A stretch of 11,920 nucleotides of DNA, taken from contig JAEWDX010000443.1 in assembly GCA_023389895.1 (NCBI GenBank), forward strand, positions 1 to 11,920, read 5' to 3'. The notes beneath the pieces are model-generated. The model had not been told where the DNA came from. It was given only the letters and a program-made list of their open reading frames with translations, and did not search any database. The translations under genes were made by a program, and so were the position numbers. Source of the stretch: Bacillota bacterium. Its GTDB lineage: Bacteria > Bacillota > Bacilli > Bacillales > Cytobacillaceae. Position 1 is the stretch's first letter. Every line of letters begins with the position of its first letter. Positions 1 to 6,409 of this stretch are shown here, one piece after another.

Positions 1-782
1 GCTCTTGGGTTGGACCTAGTATGTACCTTCTTTCCATTGTCATGATTGTTATTGGAGGACTTTTATTAAAAAAAATATTTGTATGGGAAACAACATCACA
101 GTTTATTATGGAGCTTCCAGATTATAAGTTTCCTAGTTTAAAATATGCTTTTTTTCAAATGCTAGACAAGGCAAAAGCATTTATTTATAAAGCTACTACG
201 ATTATTCTTGTTTGTAATACACTCGTGTGGTTCATGCAAGCATATAGTTGGGGACTTAAGCCAGTAGAAGATCAAGATTTAAGTATCCTTGCATCAATTG
301 GAACAGTCATTGCTCCTATCTTAATTCCACTAGGATTTATTGGATGGCAGCTTGCTGCTGCAGCGATAACTGGTTTTATTGCAAAAGAAAATGTTGTTGC
401 TACTTTTGCAGTTTTGTTAGCTGTATCTTCTGAAGAAGCATTGCATATGCCAGGAGGAGCTTTAACAGAACTCTTTACTCCTGTAACGGCATTTGCCTAT
501 CTTGTTTTTAATTTATTTACGCCTCCATGCTTTGCAGCCATTGGTGCGATGAACTCTGAAATGGGTTCAAAGAAATGGTTATTTAGAGGGTTAGCTTTCC
601 AGCTAAGCATTGGATACATGCTAGCTATGCTTATCACCCAGTTTGGTTCTTTGATTGTCTATGGAACACCTGCAGTCGGTTTTGTTCCAGCAATCGTAAT
701 TGCCATTATTTTCGTCTTTTTCGTAGTATTTACAATTAAAAGGGCAGATTCCCAACGAACTGTATTAAGTGCTGAAGTCTAG
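1..782 (+). CDS. feoB: Ferrous iron transport protein B, C-terminal part (5' truncated by window edge)
   Basis: This is the C-terminal membrane part of FeoB, the GTP-dependent ferrous iron permease of the cytoplasmic membrane. The frame is open to the left edge (first whole codon at position 3, reading SWVGPSMYLL), so the ATG at 21 is internal and the N-terminal G domain lies outside the window. About 259 residues remain, with several hydrophobic helices. Near the end is the stretch TPPCFAAIGAMNSEMGSKKW, a typical FeoB Gate-domain signature with its PC-x-A-x-x-GA-x-x-x-E pattern. The protein ends in a short polar tail after the last membrane helix. A tiny Cys-rich membrane gene follows 53 bp downstream, the usual partner position in Firmicutes. 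No promoter or Fur box is visible because the 5' end is missing. Family assignment is secure. Confidence 0.93.
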   Translation, partial: SWVGPSMYLLSIVMIVIGGLLLKKIFVWETTSQFIMELPDYKFPSLKYAFFQMLDKAKAFIYKATTIILVCNTLVWFMQAYSWGLKPVEDQDLSILASIGTVIAPILIPLGFIGWQLAAAAITGFIAKENVVATFAVLLAVSSEEALHMPGGALTELFTPVTAFAYLVFNLFTPPCFAAIGAMNSEMGSKKWLFRGLAFQLSIGYMLAMLITQFGSLIVYGTPAVGFVPAIVIAIIFVFFVVFTIKRADSQRTVLSAEV

Positions 783-835
783 GAATTCACTATTTTATTT
801 TTCTTAACAGATCGAGTTAGAAAGGATAGATTTTA

Positions 836-973
836 ATGCTCATTAACATTGTAATCGGCTCTGTCTTAATCAGCTATTCAGTATGGACGCTCGTTAGATT
901 TTTTAAAAATAGTAAAAAAGGGAAATGTTCTGGTTGTTCGATTAAAAATTCATGTAAAAGTAAATGTCACTAA
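836..973 (+). CDS. FeoB-associated Cys-rich membrane protein (45 aa)
   Basis: This short gene encodes 45 residues: an N-terminal membrane helix (MLINIVIGSVLISYSVWTLV, residues 1-20), a basic stretch (KNSKKGK), and a cysteine-rich tail KCSGCSIKNSCKSKCH with four Cys and a final His. That layout and the position right after feoB match the FeoB-associated Cys-rich membrane protein family (PF12669), thought to assist ferrous iron uptake; its biochemical role is not established. The ATG has an AAGGAT ribosome binding site at about 822-827, eight bases upstream. The cytosolic tail could bind metal, which is inference from the Cys/His content. It is very probably co-transcribed with feoB because no terminator lies in the 53-bp gap. 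Confidence 0.85.
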   Translation: MLINIVIGSVLISYSVWTLVRFFKNSKKGKCSGCSIKNSCKSKCH

Positions 974-980
974 TCACTGT

Positions 981-1003
981 GGGACAGAGAGGTTCTTTGT
1001 CCC
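981..1003 (+). repeat. Short palindromic hairpin after the feoB unit
   Basis: GGGACA (981-986) pairs with TGTCCC (998-1003). The inner bases add G.T, A-T, G-C and A-T pairs, leaving a three-base loop, so this is a hairpin of about ten pairs. No real T-run follows, so it is a weak rho-independent terminator at best for the feoB unit. Hairpins of the GGGACAGAG...TTGTCCC type recur as dispersed palindromes in some Bacillaceae genomes, from memory; that this is a copy is inference. It lies just past the end of the sspO-like remnant, on the side where the missing C-terminal codons would be expected. Confidence 0.5.
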
Positions 1004-1011
1004 CTTAAATC

Positions 1012-1110
1012 TTACTCATTGGAAAGTTCTTCATTAAAGCCCGCTCCCATTCCTTGACCTTTAGCTGCATTCATTCCCTCAATTACATGTTTTGCTTTTC
1101 TTTGTCCCAA
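1012..1110 (-). pseudogene. sspO: sspO-like small acid-soluble spore protein, probably truncated remnant
   Basis: The minus strand encodes GQRKAKHVIEGMNAAKGQG followed by MGAGFNEELSNE and a stop. This matches the N-terminal two thirds of SspO (usual core RKANHV-x-GMNAAK-x-QG-x-GAG), a spore-core protein made in the forespore. Three things look degraded. The codon where the ATG is expected is TTG (1108-1110). No good ribosome binding site precedes it (GTTGGCGAT). A TAA (1012-1014) ends the frame after 32 codons, where relatives run to about 48 with a basic, Asn/Lys-rich tail. An in-frame ATG at 1126-1128 would add six residues unlike the family start. The location just upstream of citB and pointing away from it equals the B. 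subtilis sspO position. A functional short variant cannot be excluded. No sspP is seen. Confidence 0.62.
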
Positions 1111-1246
1111 ATCGCCAACTACTAACATTATTTTCCACTCCATTTATGAAATTATGTAGACAATTCAATTAGAAAAGAAAAACCAGATCTTTTTAATCTA
1201 AAAAGAAAAAATATCATTTTTAATATAAGAATTACTTATCAAAAAC

Positions 1247-1264
1247 AATAACTTTCTCGTTATT
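1247..1264 (+). promoter_or_regulatory. Inverted repeat upstream of aconitase, candidate repressor operator
   Basis: AATAAC (1247-1252) and GTTATT (1259-1264) form a perfect inverted repeat with a six-base spacer, touching the proposed -35 hexamer of the aconitase gene. In B. subtilis and Listeria, citB is repressed by the LysR-type regulator CcpC through ATAA/TTAT dyads; here the spacing is ATAA-N8-TTAT. Assignment to CcpC is inference from the gene controlled and the motif. Confidence 0.4.
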
Positions 1265-1291
1265 TACTTATGTCGAATGTTGTATTAAGAT
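1263..1291 (+). promoter_or_regulatory. Candidate sigma-A promoter for aconitase
   Basis: TTTACT (1263-1268) and TAAGAT (1286-1291) are separated by 17 bp, each four of six to the sigma-A consensus. This leaves a leader of about 90 nt before the ATG at 1388. The rest of 1111-1387 is AT-rich and shows no other gene. A weak match to consensus fits a regulated promoter. Confidence 0.4.
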
Positions 1292-1387
1292 TAAAATTGT
1301 GGGGAAGTATGGCTGGACAGTTATTCTAGCTTTTCGAAAATTCCCTGAATTTCTGTAGTTGAACATGTTAAAAAGGGGGATGTACGA

Positions 1388-4096
1388 ATGACAAAAAATG
1401 ATGTTTTTAATGCACGCAAGTCATTTGACCTAAGCGGAAAACGTTATCATTATTATCAATTAGCAGCGCTTGAAAATGCTGGGATTGGGAACGTATCAAA
1501 ATTACCCTATTCTATTAAGGTTTTATTAGAGTCCGTTCTTCGTCAATATGATGGCCGTGTTATTACAAAGGAACATGTTGAAAACTTAGCAAAATGGGGT
1601 ACAAATGATGTGAAGGAGGTCGATGTACCATTTAAACCTACACGCGTTATTTTACAAGACTTTACTGGAGTTCCTGCGGTTGTTGACTTAGCTTCACTTC
1701 GTAAAGCGATGGCAGATATAGGTGGAGATCCTGACAAAATCAATCCACTTAAGCCAGTTGATCTAGTTATTGACCACTCTGTTCAAGTTGATAGATTTGG
1801 TACTGCTCAGGCACTTGGACAAAATATGGAACTTGAATTTGAAAGAAATGCTGAACGCTATCAATTTTTAAGCTGGGCACAAAAAGCATTCGATAATTAT
1901 CGTGCTGTTCCACCAGCAACAGGAATTGTTCACCAAGTAAATTTAGAATTCCTTGCAAATGTTGTTCATGCAATTGAAAATGAAGACGGTGAATTTGAGG
2001 CATTTCCAGATACACTAGTCGGTACAGATTCTCATACAACCATGATTAATGGTATCGGTGTACTTGGATGGGGTGTAGGTGGAATTGAAGCCGAAGCTGG
2101 TATGCTTGGCCAACCTTCATACTTCCCAGTACCAGAGGTTGTCGGTGTTAAATTAACAGGTGACCTACCTGATGGGGCAACAGCAACAGACCTTGCACTA
2201 AAAGTTACACAAGTTCTTCGTGCCCAAGGGGTTGTTGGTAAATTTGTAGAATTCTTCGGTCCTGGGGTTACAGCTTTACCTCTTGCAGACCGTGCAACAA
2301 TTGCAAATATGGCTCCTGAATATGGGGCAACATGTGGATTCTTCCCGATTGATACCGAGTCATTAGAGTATATGCGTTTAACAGGTCGTTCTGAAGAGCA
2401 AATAAGTATTGTTGAAGCGTACTGCAAAGAAAATGGTCTATTCTTTGATCCAGCTTTAGAGCCTGTTTATACGAACGTCGTTGAAATTAATCTTTCTGAA
2501 ATTGAAGCAAACCTTTCTGGTCCAAAACGTCCACAAGATTTAATTCCACTTTCAGAAATGAAACAGGAATTTAACAAAGCGATTTCTGCTCCACAAGGGA
2601 ATCAAGGCTTTGGATTAGATGAGAAAGAAATCGAGAAAGAGGCCAATGTTCATTTTACAAATGGTAAAACAACTAAAATGAAAACAGGTGCTATCGCGAT
2701 TGCTGCGATTACGAGCTGTACAAACACTTCTAACCCTTATGTTTTAGTTGGTGCAGGGTTAGTAGCGAAAAAAGCAGTTGAGCTTGGCATGAAGGTTCCT
2801 TCCTTTGTGAAGACTTCTTTAGCACCAGGCTCAAAGGTGGTTACAGGTTATCTTCGTGATTCTGGTCTCCAACCTTATTTAGATCAGCTTGGATTTAATA
2901 TTGTTGGTTACGGCTGTACAACATGTATCGGTAACTCTGGTCCGTTGCTACCGGAAATTGAAAAAACAATTGCAGAAAACGATCTTCTTGTTACATCCGT
3001 GCTTTCAGGTAACCGAAACTTTGAAGGACGTATTCATCCACTTGTGAAAGCCAACTATTTAGCTTCACCACCACTTGTGGTTGCCTATGCACTAGCAGGT
3101 ACAGTAGATATTGACCTTAGAAACGATGCGATTGGGAAAGATAAAGATGGCAATGATGTTTTCTTTAATGATATTTGGCCATCATCTGCTGAGATTAAAA
3201 AAGTTGTCAAAAAAACTGTTACACCTGATTTATTCCGTAAAGAATATGAAAATGTGTTCGGTGATAATGCCCTTTGGAATAAGATAGAAACAAGTGATGA
3301 ACCACTATACTCATTTAATGAGAAATCAACCTATATTCAAAACCCTCCTTTCTTTGAAGGTTTATCACCAGATCCTGATGAAGTTAAGCCTTTAAGCAGC
3401 TTGCGTGTCGTTGGAAAATTCGGTGATTCAGTAACAACAGACCATATTTCTCCTGCTGGTGCCATTGGTAAAAATACACCTGCTGGAAAATACCTTCTCG
3501 AAAATGGGGTAGAGGTACGTGACTTCAACTCTTACGGTTCTCGTCGTGGAAACCATGAAGTAATGATGCGTGGTACATTTGCAAATATTCGTATCCGTAA
3601 CCAAGTTGCTCCGGATACAGAAGGTGGTTATACTACTTACTGGCCAACTGGTGAAGTAATGTCCATTTATGATGCTTGCATGAAGTATAAAGAAGATGAA
3701 ACTGGCCTTGTTGTACTTGCAGGTAATGACTACGGAATGGGTTCTTCTCGTGACTGGGCTGCAAAAGGAACGAACCTGCTTGGGATTAAAACAGTAATCG
3801 CACAGAGCTATGAGCGTATTCACCGTTCTAACCTTGTGTTAATGGGTGTACTGCCACTTCAATTCAAAGATGGTGAAGGTGCAGAAGTACTCGGTTTAAC
3901 AGGCAAAGAAACAATAGATGTTCAAATCGATGAAAATGTTAAATCACATGACCTTGTAAAAGTAACGGCTACTGATGAAAATGGCAAAAAGAAAGAGTTC
4001 GAAGTTATTGTTCGTTTCGATTCAGAAGTGGAAATCGACTATTATCGTCATGGCGGAATTCTACAAATGGTTCTCCGTGAAAAATTAGCTAATTAA
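1388..4096 (+). CDS. citB: Aconitate hydratase (aconitase A)
   Basis: Cytosolic aconitase (acnA/citB type) interconverts citrate and isocitrate via cis-aconitate in the TCA cycle, using a [4Fe-4S] cluster. The 902-residue length is normal for the bacterial AcnA/IRP1 class. Three cluster cysteines are visible: Cys444 in TSCTNTSNP, and Cys510 and Cys513 in GYGCTTCIGNSGP. The N-terminal domain carries DLVIDHSVQVD and GTDSHTTMINGIGV. The C-terminal swivel domain carries VTTDHISPAGAI, DFNSYGSRRGNHEVM and GMGSSRDWAAKG, which hold the substrate-binding Ser and Arg residues. The start is supported by AAGGGGG eight bases upstream. In B. subtilis the same protein also binds RNA when its cluster is lost; whether this one does cannot be seen. 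It appears monocistronic, with its own promoter region and a strong terminator at 4108-4150. Confidence 0.98.
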   Translation: MTKNDVFNARKSFDLSGKRYHYYQLAALENAGIGNVSKLPYSIKVLLESVLRQYDGRVITKEHVENLAKWGTNDVKEVDVPFKPTRVILQDFTGVPAVVDLASLRKAMADIGGDPDKINPLKPVDLVIDHSVQVDRFGTAQALGQNMELEFERNAERYQFLSWAQKAFDNYRAVPPATGIVHQVNLEFLANVVHAIENEDGEFEAFPDTLVGTDSHTTMINGIGVLGWGVGGIEAEAGMLGQPSYFPVPEVVGVKLTGDLPDGATATDLALKVTQVLRAQGVVGKFVEFFGPGVTALPLADRATIANMAPEYGATCGFFPIDTESLEYMRLTGRSEEQISIVEAYCKENGLFFDPALEPVYTNVVEINLSEIEANLSGPKRPQDLIPLSEMKQEFNKAISAPQGNQGFGLDEKEIEKEANVHFTNGKTTKMKTGAIAIAAITSCTNTSNPYVLVGAGLVAKKAVELGMKVPSFVKTSLAPGSKVVTGYLRDSGLQPYLDQLGFNIVGYGCTTCIGNSGPLLPEIEKTIAENDLLVTSVLSGNRNFEGRIHPLVKANYLASPPLVVAYALAGTVDIDLRNDAIGKDKDGNDVFFNDIWPSSAEIKKVVKKTVTPDLFRKEYENVFGDNALWNKIETSDEPLYSFNEKSTYIQNPPFFEGLSPDPDEVKPLSSLRVVGKFGDSVTTDHISPAGAIGKNTPAGKYLLENGVEVRDFNSYGSRRGNHEVMMRGTFANIRIRNQVAPDTEGGYTTYWPTGEVMSIYDACMKYKEDETGLVVLAGNDYGMGSSRDWAAKGTNLLGIKTVIAQSYERIHRSNLVLMGVLPLQFKDGEGAEVLGLTGKETIDVQIDENVKSHDLVKVTATDENGKKKEFEVIVRFDSEVEIDYYRHGGILQMVLREKLAN

Positions 4097-4107
4097 TAGA
4101 AAAGCTG

Positions 4108-4150
4108 AAGCGTGTGATTTCGTCGTATTGATGAAATTGCACGCTTTTTT
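4108..4150 (+). terminator. Rho-independent terminator of aconitase
   Basis: A stem of about 14 pairs is formed by AAGCGTGTGATTTC (4108-4121) with GAAATTGCACGCTT (4133-4146), including two G.T pairs. The loop is 11 nt, and the T-run spans 4145-4150. It begins 11 bases after the aconitase stop. Confidence 0.9.
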
Positions 4151-4181
4151 GATTAAGAGTTATGACTTTAGGCCAAAACTT

Positions 4182-4209
4182 TTTACATTTCTCGATAATT
4201 ATGTATAGT
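4182..4209 (+). promoter_or_regulatory. Sigma-A-type promoter for the membrane protein / thioredoxin-like pair
   Basis: TTTACA (4182-4187) and TATAGT (4204-4209) are each five of six to consensus with a 16-bp spacer. They lie between the aconitase terminator and the ribosome binding site AAGGAG at 4230-4235. Confidence 0.6.
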
Positions 4210-4242
4210 TATCTTTAAAGATAAAAATTAAGGAGATTTGTT

Positions 4243-4659
4243 ATGGGGGCACTTCTACTTGGTCCATTTATGATCAAACATATTTATATTGTCTTGTTAT
4301 TTGCAGGATTAGCATCCTATTTCACAATGAAGAAGTCAGCAAATATTGATCCTTTATTTCAAAAATTATTTATCAATACGATTATTAATGCTGCGTTAAT
4401 TTGGTTTGTCCTCTACAAATTCAGTGTGATCATCTTTCAGCCGTTTCTTTTCTTTGAAAACCCATTCTCAATCATTTATTTTACCGGTGGTGCAAAAGGA
4501 GCAGTTCTCGGGGTGTTAGTAGCTATTAGCTATCTTTTTATTGTGATAAGAAAAGAAAAATGGTCACTGAAAGCATGGATATCATCGATCTTTTACGGAA
4601 TTGTCACATTTATCATTATCTTTTGGTCTGTGAGAACTTTATTAGTTCTTATTGATTAG
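4243..4659 (+). CDS. Small integral membrane protein, distantly Lgt-like, next to a TlpA-type protein
   Basis: The product has 138 residues and is mostly hydrophobic, with about four membrane helices (roughly residues 8-26, 45-65, 83-104 and 113-134). The start is well supported by AAGGAG seven bases before the ATG. I do not recognise a named gene. The N-terminal LGPFMIKHIYIV and the central segment ENPFSIIYFTGGAKGAVLG recall prolipoprotein diacylglyceryl transferase (LGPF..., NP-x-SI...GG-x-x-x-x-G), but the protein is about half as long and the catalytic Lgt region is not evident, so it is unlikely to be an active transferase. It probably shares a transcript with the thioredoxin-like gene 39 bp downstream, suggesting a membrane partner of that redox protein, as CcdA-type proteins are elsewhere. 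That functional link is inference only. Confidence 0.75.
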   Translation: MGALLLGPFMIKHIYIVLLFAGLASYFTMKKSANIDPLFQKLFINTIINAALIWFVLYKFSVIIFQPFLFFENPFSIIYFTGGAKGAVLGVLVAISYLFIVIRKEKWSLKAWISSIFYGIVTFIIIFWSVRTLLVLID

Positions 4660-4698
4660 GGTACAATACAGTTAGGATGAAATGGAAGGAAGGGCAGC

Positions 4699-5229
4699 AT
4701 GAAAAAAACAATTTTACCCGCAATTATTTTAGTATTATTAACTGTATTGATCGTTCAAGCCATGGGCACGAACGCAGAGAAAACCACTCAAGAAATAAAG
4801 GAAGATGACAAAAATACTGGACTAGGAATTGGCTTAAAAGCACCTGACTTTGAATTAAAGAATCTTTCAGGCGAGCCAGTTAAGCTTTCTAATTATAATG
4901 GAAAGAAAGTCATGCTTAACTTTTGGGCAACATGGTGCCCACCTTGTAAAGCAGAAATGCCTGATATGCAGAAACTTCATGAAGAGGCAAGAGATGATCT
5001 CGTTATCCTAGCTGTCAATATTGATCCTGAGAATGATGTTGCAGGATTTGCTAAACAAATGGGCATTAGCTTTCCAATTCTGATTGATAAGGATTATGTT
5101 GTGAATAAGACCTATCAAATCATTTCCATCCCGACGAGCTATTTTATTGATGAAAATGGAATCATTCAAGCGAAGCACATCGGTGCAATGAATTTAAATG
5201 CGATGAAGCAGTATATAGGAGATATGTAA
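4699..5229 (+). CDS. yneN: Membrane-anchored TlpA/ResA-family thiol-disulfide oxidoreductase
   Basis: This 176-residue protein has one N-terminal signal-anchor (residues 4-22; no lipobox Cys), a polar linker (24-44), and a thioredoxin-fold domain facing outside the membrane. The redox motif is WATWCPPCKAEMP with Cys80 and Cys83. The cis-proline is Pro145 in SIPTSYFID. The LGIGLKAPDFEL start and the helix after the redox motif are typical of the AhpC-TSA/TlpA group that includes ResA and StoA. ResA has CEPC, whereas this has CPPC, so cytochrome c maturation should not be assumed. The partner could be a spore-cortex or other extracytoplasmic thiol protein. The name yneN rests on position after citB. 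GGAAGG precedes the ATG, and a strong terminator follows at 5239-5290. Confidence 0.9.
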   Translation: MKKTILPAIILVLLTVLIVQAMGTNAEKTTQEIKEDDKNTGLGIGLKAPDFELKNLSGEPVKLSNYNGKKVMLNFWATWCPPCKAEMPDMQKLHEEARDDLVILAVNIDPENDVAGFAKQMGISFPILIDKDYVVNKTYQIISIPTSYFIDENGIIQAKHIGAMNLNAMKQYIGDM

Positions 5230-5238
5230 AAATTAATA

Positions 5239-5290
5239 GGAACAGTTTGATAAGTCGATTTGAAGATTTATCGGACTGTTTCTTTTTTTT
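5239..5290 (+). terminator. Rho-independent terminator after the thioredoxin-like gene
   Basis: GGAACAGTTTGATAA (5239-5253) pairs with TTATCGGACTGTTTC (5268-5282), about 15 pairs counting G.T pairs, around a 14-nt loop. An eight-base T-run follows at 5283-5290. It starts nine bases after the stop codon. Confidence 0.9.
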
Positions 5291-5319
5291 ATTCAATCCT
5301 CGATTGATTTTTCGAAAAT

Positions 5320-5334
5320 TTGTAATAATTATAA
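5320..5334 (+). promoter_or_regulatory. PerR/Fur-like box upstream of the FbpB-like gene
   Basis: TTGTAATAATTATAA matches the PerR box TTATAATNATTATAA at 13 of 14 defined positions and the Fur box TGATAATNATTATCA at 11 of 14. It sits just upstream of a possible promoter (TTGTGG 5339-5344, TATGAT 5361-5366, 16-bp spacer). A second perfect inverted repeat, TAACAGTT (5332-5339) and AACTGTTA (5352-5359), overlaps it and covers the promoter core. Regulation by a Fur-family protein is inferred. Confidence 0.5.
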
Positions 5335-5388
5335 CAGTTTGTGGTCATAATAACTGTTACTATGATAATAAAGGTAGGTGAAGTTGAA

Positions 5389-5520
5389 ATGAGAAAACCT
5401 CGAAAACGCTCATTCGCTGAACTTGTTTTAGAAAATAAACAGCAGATTTTAAAGGATCAAACGGCAATTGATAAAATTGAAGAACGTTTAGAAAAAAAGC
5501 GCTTAAATCGTGCTGAATAA
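5389..5520 (+). CDS. FbpB-family small basic protein (43 aa)
   Basis: The frame encodes 43 residues beginning MRKPRKRSFAELVLENKQQI, followed by a Lys/Glu-rich helical stretch ending EERLEKKRLNRAE. The basic start and the RSF-x-ELV-x-ENKQ core fit the Fur-regulated basic protein family of FbpB (PF13040). In B. subtilis these proteins help the FsrA small RNA reduce non-essential iron proteins during iron starvation, and aconitase is one known target. The ATG has AGGTGA seven bases upstream. A PerR/Fur-like box lies about 55 bp before the start. The C-terminal half should form a charged coiled-coil-like helix. It is a stand-alone small gene between two transcription units. The family call is by pattern recognition; the iron-sparing role is inferred from relatives. 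Confidence 0.75.
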   Translation: MRKPRKRSFAELVLENKQQILKDQTAIDKIEERLEKKRLNRAE

Positions 5521-5527
5521 TTTTTAT

Positions 5528-5557
5528 TAATGAATCCCTTCTCAAGTGTACATACTT
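5528..5557 (+). promoter_or_regulatory. Possible forespore sigma-G promoter of sspN
   Basis: CATACTT (5551-5557) matches the sigma-G -10 consensus CATWHTA at six of seven positions. TAATG (5528-5532) matches the -35 GHATR at four of five, with the standard 18-bp spacing. The expected transcription start falls at the ribosome binding site, giving a very short leader. SspN genes are known to be sigma-G controlled; this exact site is inference. Confidence 0.35.
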
Positions 5558-5576
5558 TATATGAGGAGGGATTTTT

Positions 5577-5720
5577 ATGAGCAACCCAAAAGGGCATAAT
5601 GGGAAATTCAGTCCAAATCATATTGGTACTCAGCCAAGAGCTTTTGGAGGAAATAAAGGGAAGAAAATGCAGGATCAAACAAGTCCAAGCCCACAAGTGA
5701 TTCAAACAAAAGGTGAATAA
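5577..5720 (+). CDS. sspN: Small acid-soluble spore protein N (47 aa)
   Basis: The 47-residue product starts MSNPKGHNGKFSPNHIGTQP and contains FGGNKGKKMQDQT and the ending VIQTKGE. These match SspN, a minor spore-core protein made in the forespore: the P-x-H-x-GT-x-P element, the NKGKKM block and the C-terminal QTKGE are diagnostic. AGGAGG (5564-5569) lies seven bases before the ATG. Gene order after citB and yneN is as in B. subtilis, where sspN is followed by tlp in an operon. Here a strong terminator lies 20 bp after the stop and no tlp-like frame is present before yneP, so sspN is monocistronic. Its exact function in spores is unknown; single mutants in B. subtilis show little phenotype. 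Confidence 0.88.
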   Translation: MSNPKGHNGKFSPNHIGTQPRAFGGNKGKKMQDQTSPSPQVIQTKGE

Positions 5721-5740
5721 GAAAAAGAAGGATTTAAAAA

Positions 5741-5779
5741 TGGTAGCAATCGGCTCATCACCGATTGCTACCATTTTTT
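5741..5779 (+). terminator. Rho-independent terminator of sspN
   Basis: A perfect 13-pair stem, TGGTAGCAATCGG (5741-5753) with CCGATTGCTACCA (5761-5773), carries a seven-base loop. It is followed by six T residues and preceded by A residues, so it may work in both directions. Confidence 0.93.
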
Positions 5780-5822
5780 AATGGAGACTTTGCTTAAAGA
5801 TATGAGTTCGTAGCTTGCATTA

Positions 5823-5850
5823 TTGTTCTAAAGAAGAAAAAAGATATGAT
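5823..5850 (+). promoter_or_regulatory. Candidate sigma-A promoter of the thioesterase gene
   Basis: TTGTTC (5823-5828) and TATGAT (5845-5850) are separated by 16 bp. They lie about 50 bp before the ATG at 5900. TACAAT (5850-5855) is an overlapping alternative -10. Confidence 0.4.
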
Positions 5851-5899
5851 ACAATAAGAAGAATAAAGAAGGAATAAGCAAAAAGATAGGAGAAGTAAA

Positions 5900-6331
5900 A
5901 TGTTTGTATCAACAAATGAAATGGAAGTAAGGTATGCAGAAACGGATCAAATGGGCGTCGTTTATCATGCAAATTATTTAGTATGGATGGAAGTAGGAAG
6001 AGCTCATTTAGTTCATGATCTAGGTTTTGATTATGTGGAAATGGAAAAAGAAGGAGTTCTATCACCAGTGCTCGATATCCAAGTGTCTTATAAAAAGCCG
6101 TTTCGATATGGACAAAAAGCATTAGTGAAAACATGGATTGAAGAATATGATGGTTTCCGTGTCAGCTATGGTTATGAAATTCTTAATGAAGAGGGAGAAG
6201 TAGCAGTTACGGGCATTTCAAAGCATGTTTGTGTTAGAAAAGATACTTTCCGCCCAATTTCCTTCAAGAAACACTATCCTGAATGGCATGAAGCATATGA
6301 AAAGGCAAAAAGGCAAATTGTGAATATTTAA
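5900..6331 (+). CDS. yneP: YbgC/YneP-type acyl-CoA thioesterase (hotdog fold)
   Basis: This 143-residue cytosolic protein belongs to the 4-hydroxybenzoyl-CoA thioesterase class of hotdog enzymes, which hydrolyse acyl-CoA esters. The signature RYAETDQMGVVYHANYLVWM followed by EVGR places the catalytic-type Asp at residue 16, with Gly19, Tyr22-His23, Tyr26, Glu31 and Arg34 as in YbgC. Length is normal for the family. The start is supported by AGGAGA upstream. In B. subtilis the corresponding gene yneP also lies downstream of sspN and tlp; here tlp is absent and the gene has its own promoter region. No yneQ-like gene follows. The natural substrate cannot be told from sequence. The call as thioesterase is strong; the symbol depends on gene order. 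Confidence 0.9.
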   Translation: MFVSTNEMEVRYAETDQMGVVYHANYLVWMEVGRAHLVHDLGFDYVEMEKEGVLSPVLDIQVSYKKPFRYGQKALVKTWIEEYDGFRVSYGYEILNEEGEVAVTGISKHVCVRKDTFRPISFKKHYPEWHEAYEKAKRQIVNI

Positions 6332-6346
6332 AAAACATATCCGAAA

Positions 6347-6398
6347 GCGCTTAGAAACTTGCAACTCCATTTAAGTTGGAAGTTTCTAAGTGCCTTTT
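6347..6398 (+). terminator. Bidirectional terminator between yneP and yneR
   Basis: Positions 6347-6360 (core CTTAGAAACTT) pair with 6380-6393 (core AAGTTTCTAAG). An inner stem CAACT/AGTTG (6362-6366/6374-6378) extends it beyond one mismatch. A T-run follows at 6395-6398. An A-run at 6330-6335 on the other side supplies a U-run for minus-strand transcription from yneR. Confidence 0.8.
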
Positions 6399-6409
6399 AA
6401 TTATAGGTT

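Noticed and set aside
21..23. ATG at 21 as the start of an independent membrane protein
   Set aside because: The frame is open to the window edge and the product matches only the C-terminal part of FeoB.
1543..3823. Several minus-strand open frames of 60-131 codons inside aconitase
   Set aside because: They lie antisense to a certain gene, have low-complexity composition and no family resemblance.
5360..6134. Minus-strand frames opposite the FbpB-like, sspN and yneP genes
   Set aside because: The plus-strand genes have ribosome binding sites and family signatures; the antisense frames have neither and cross terminators.
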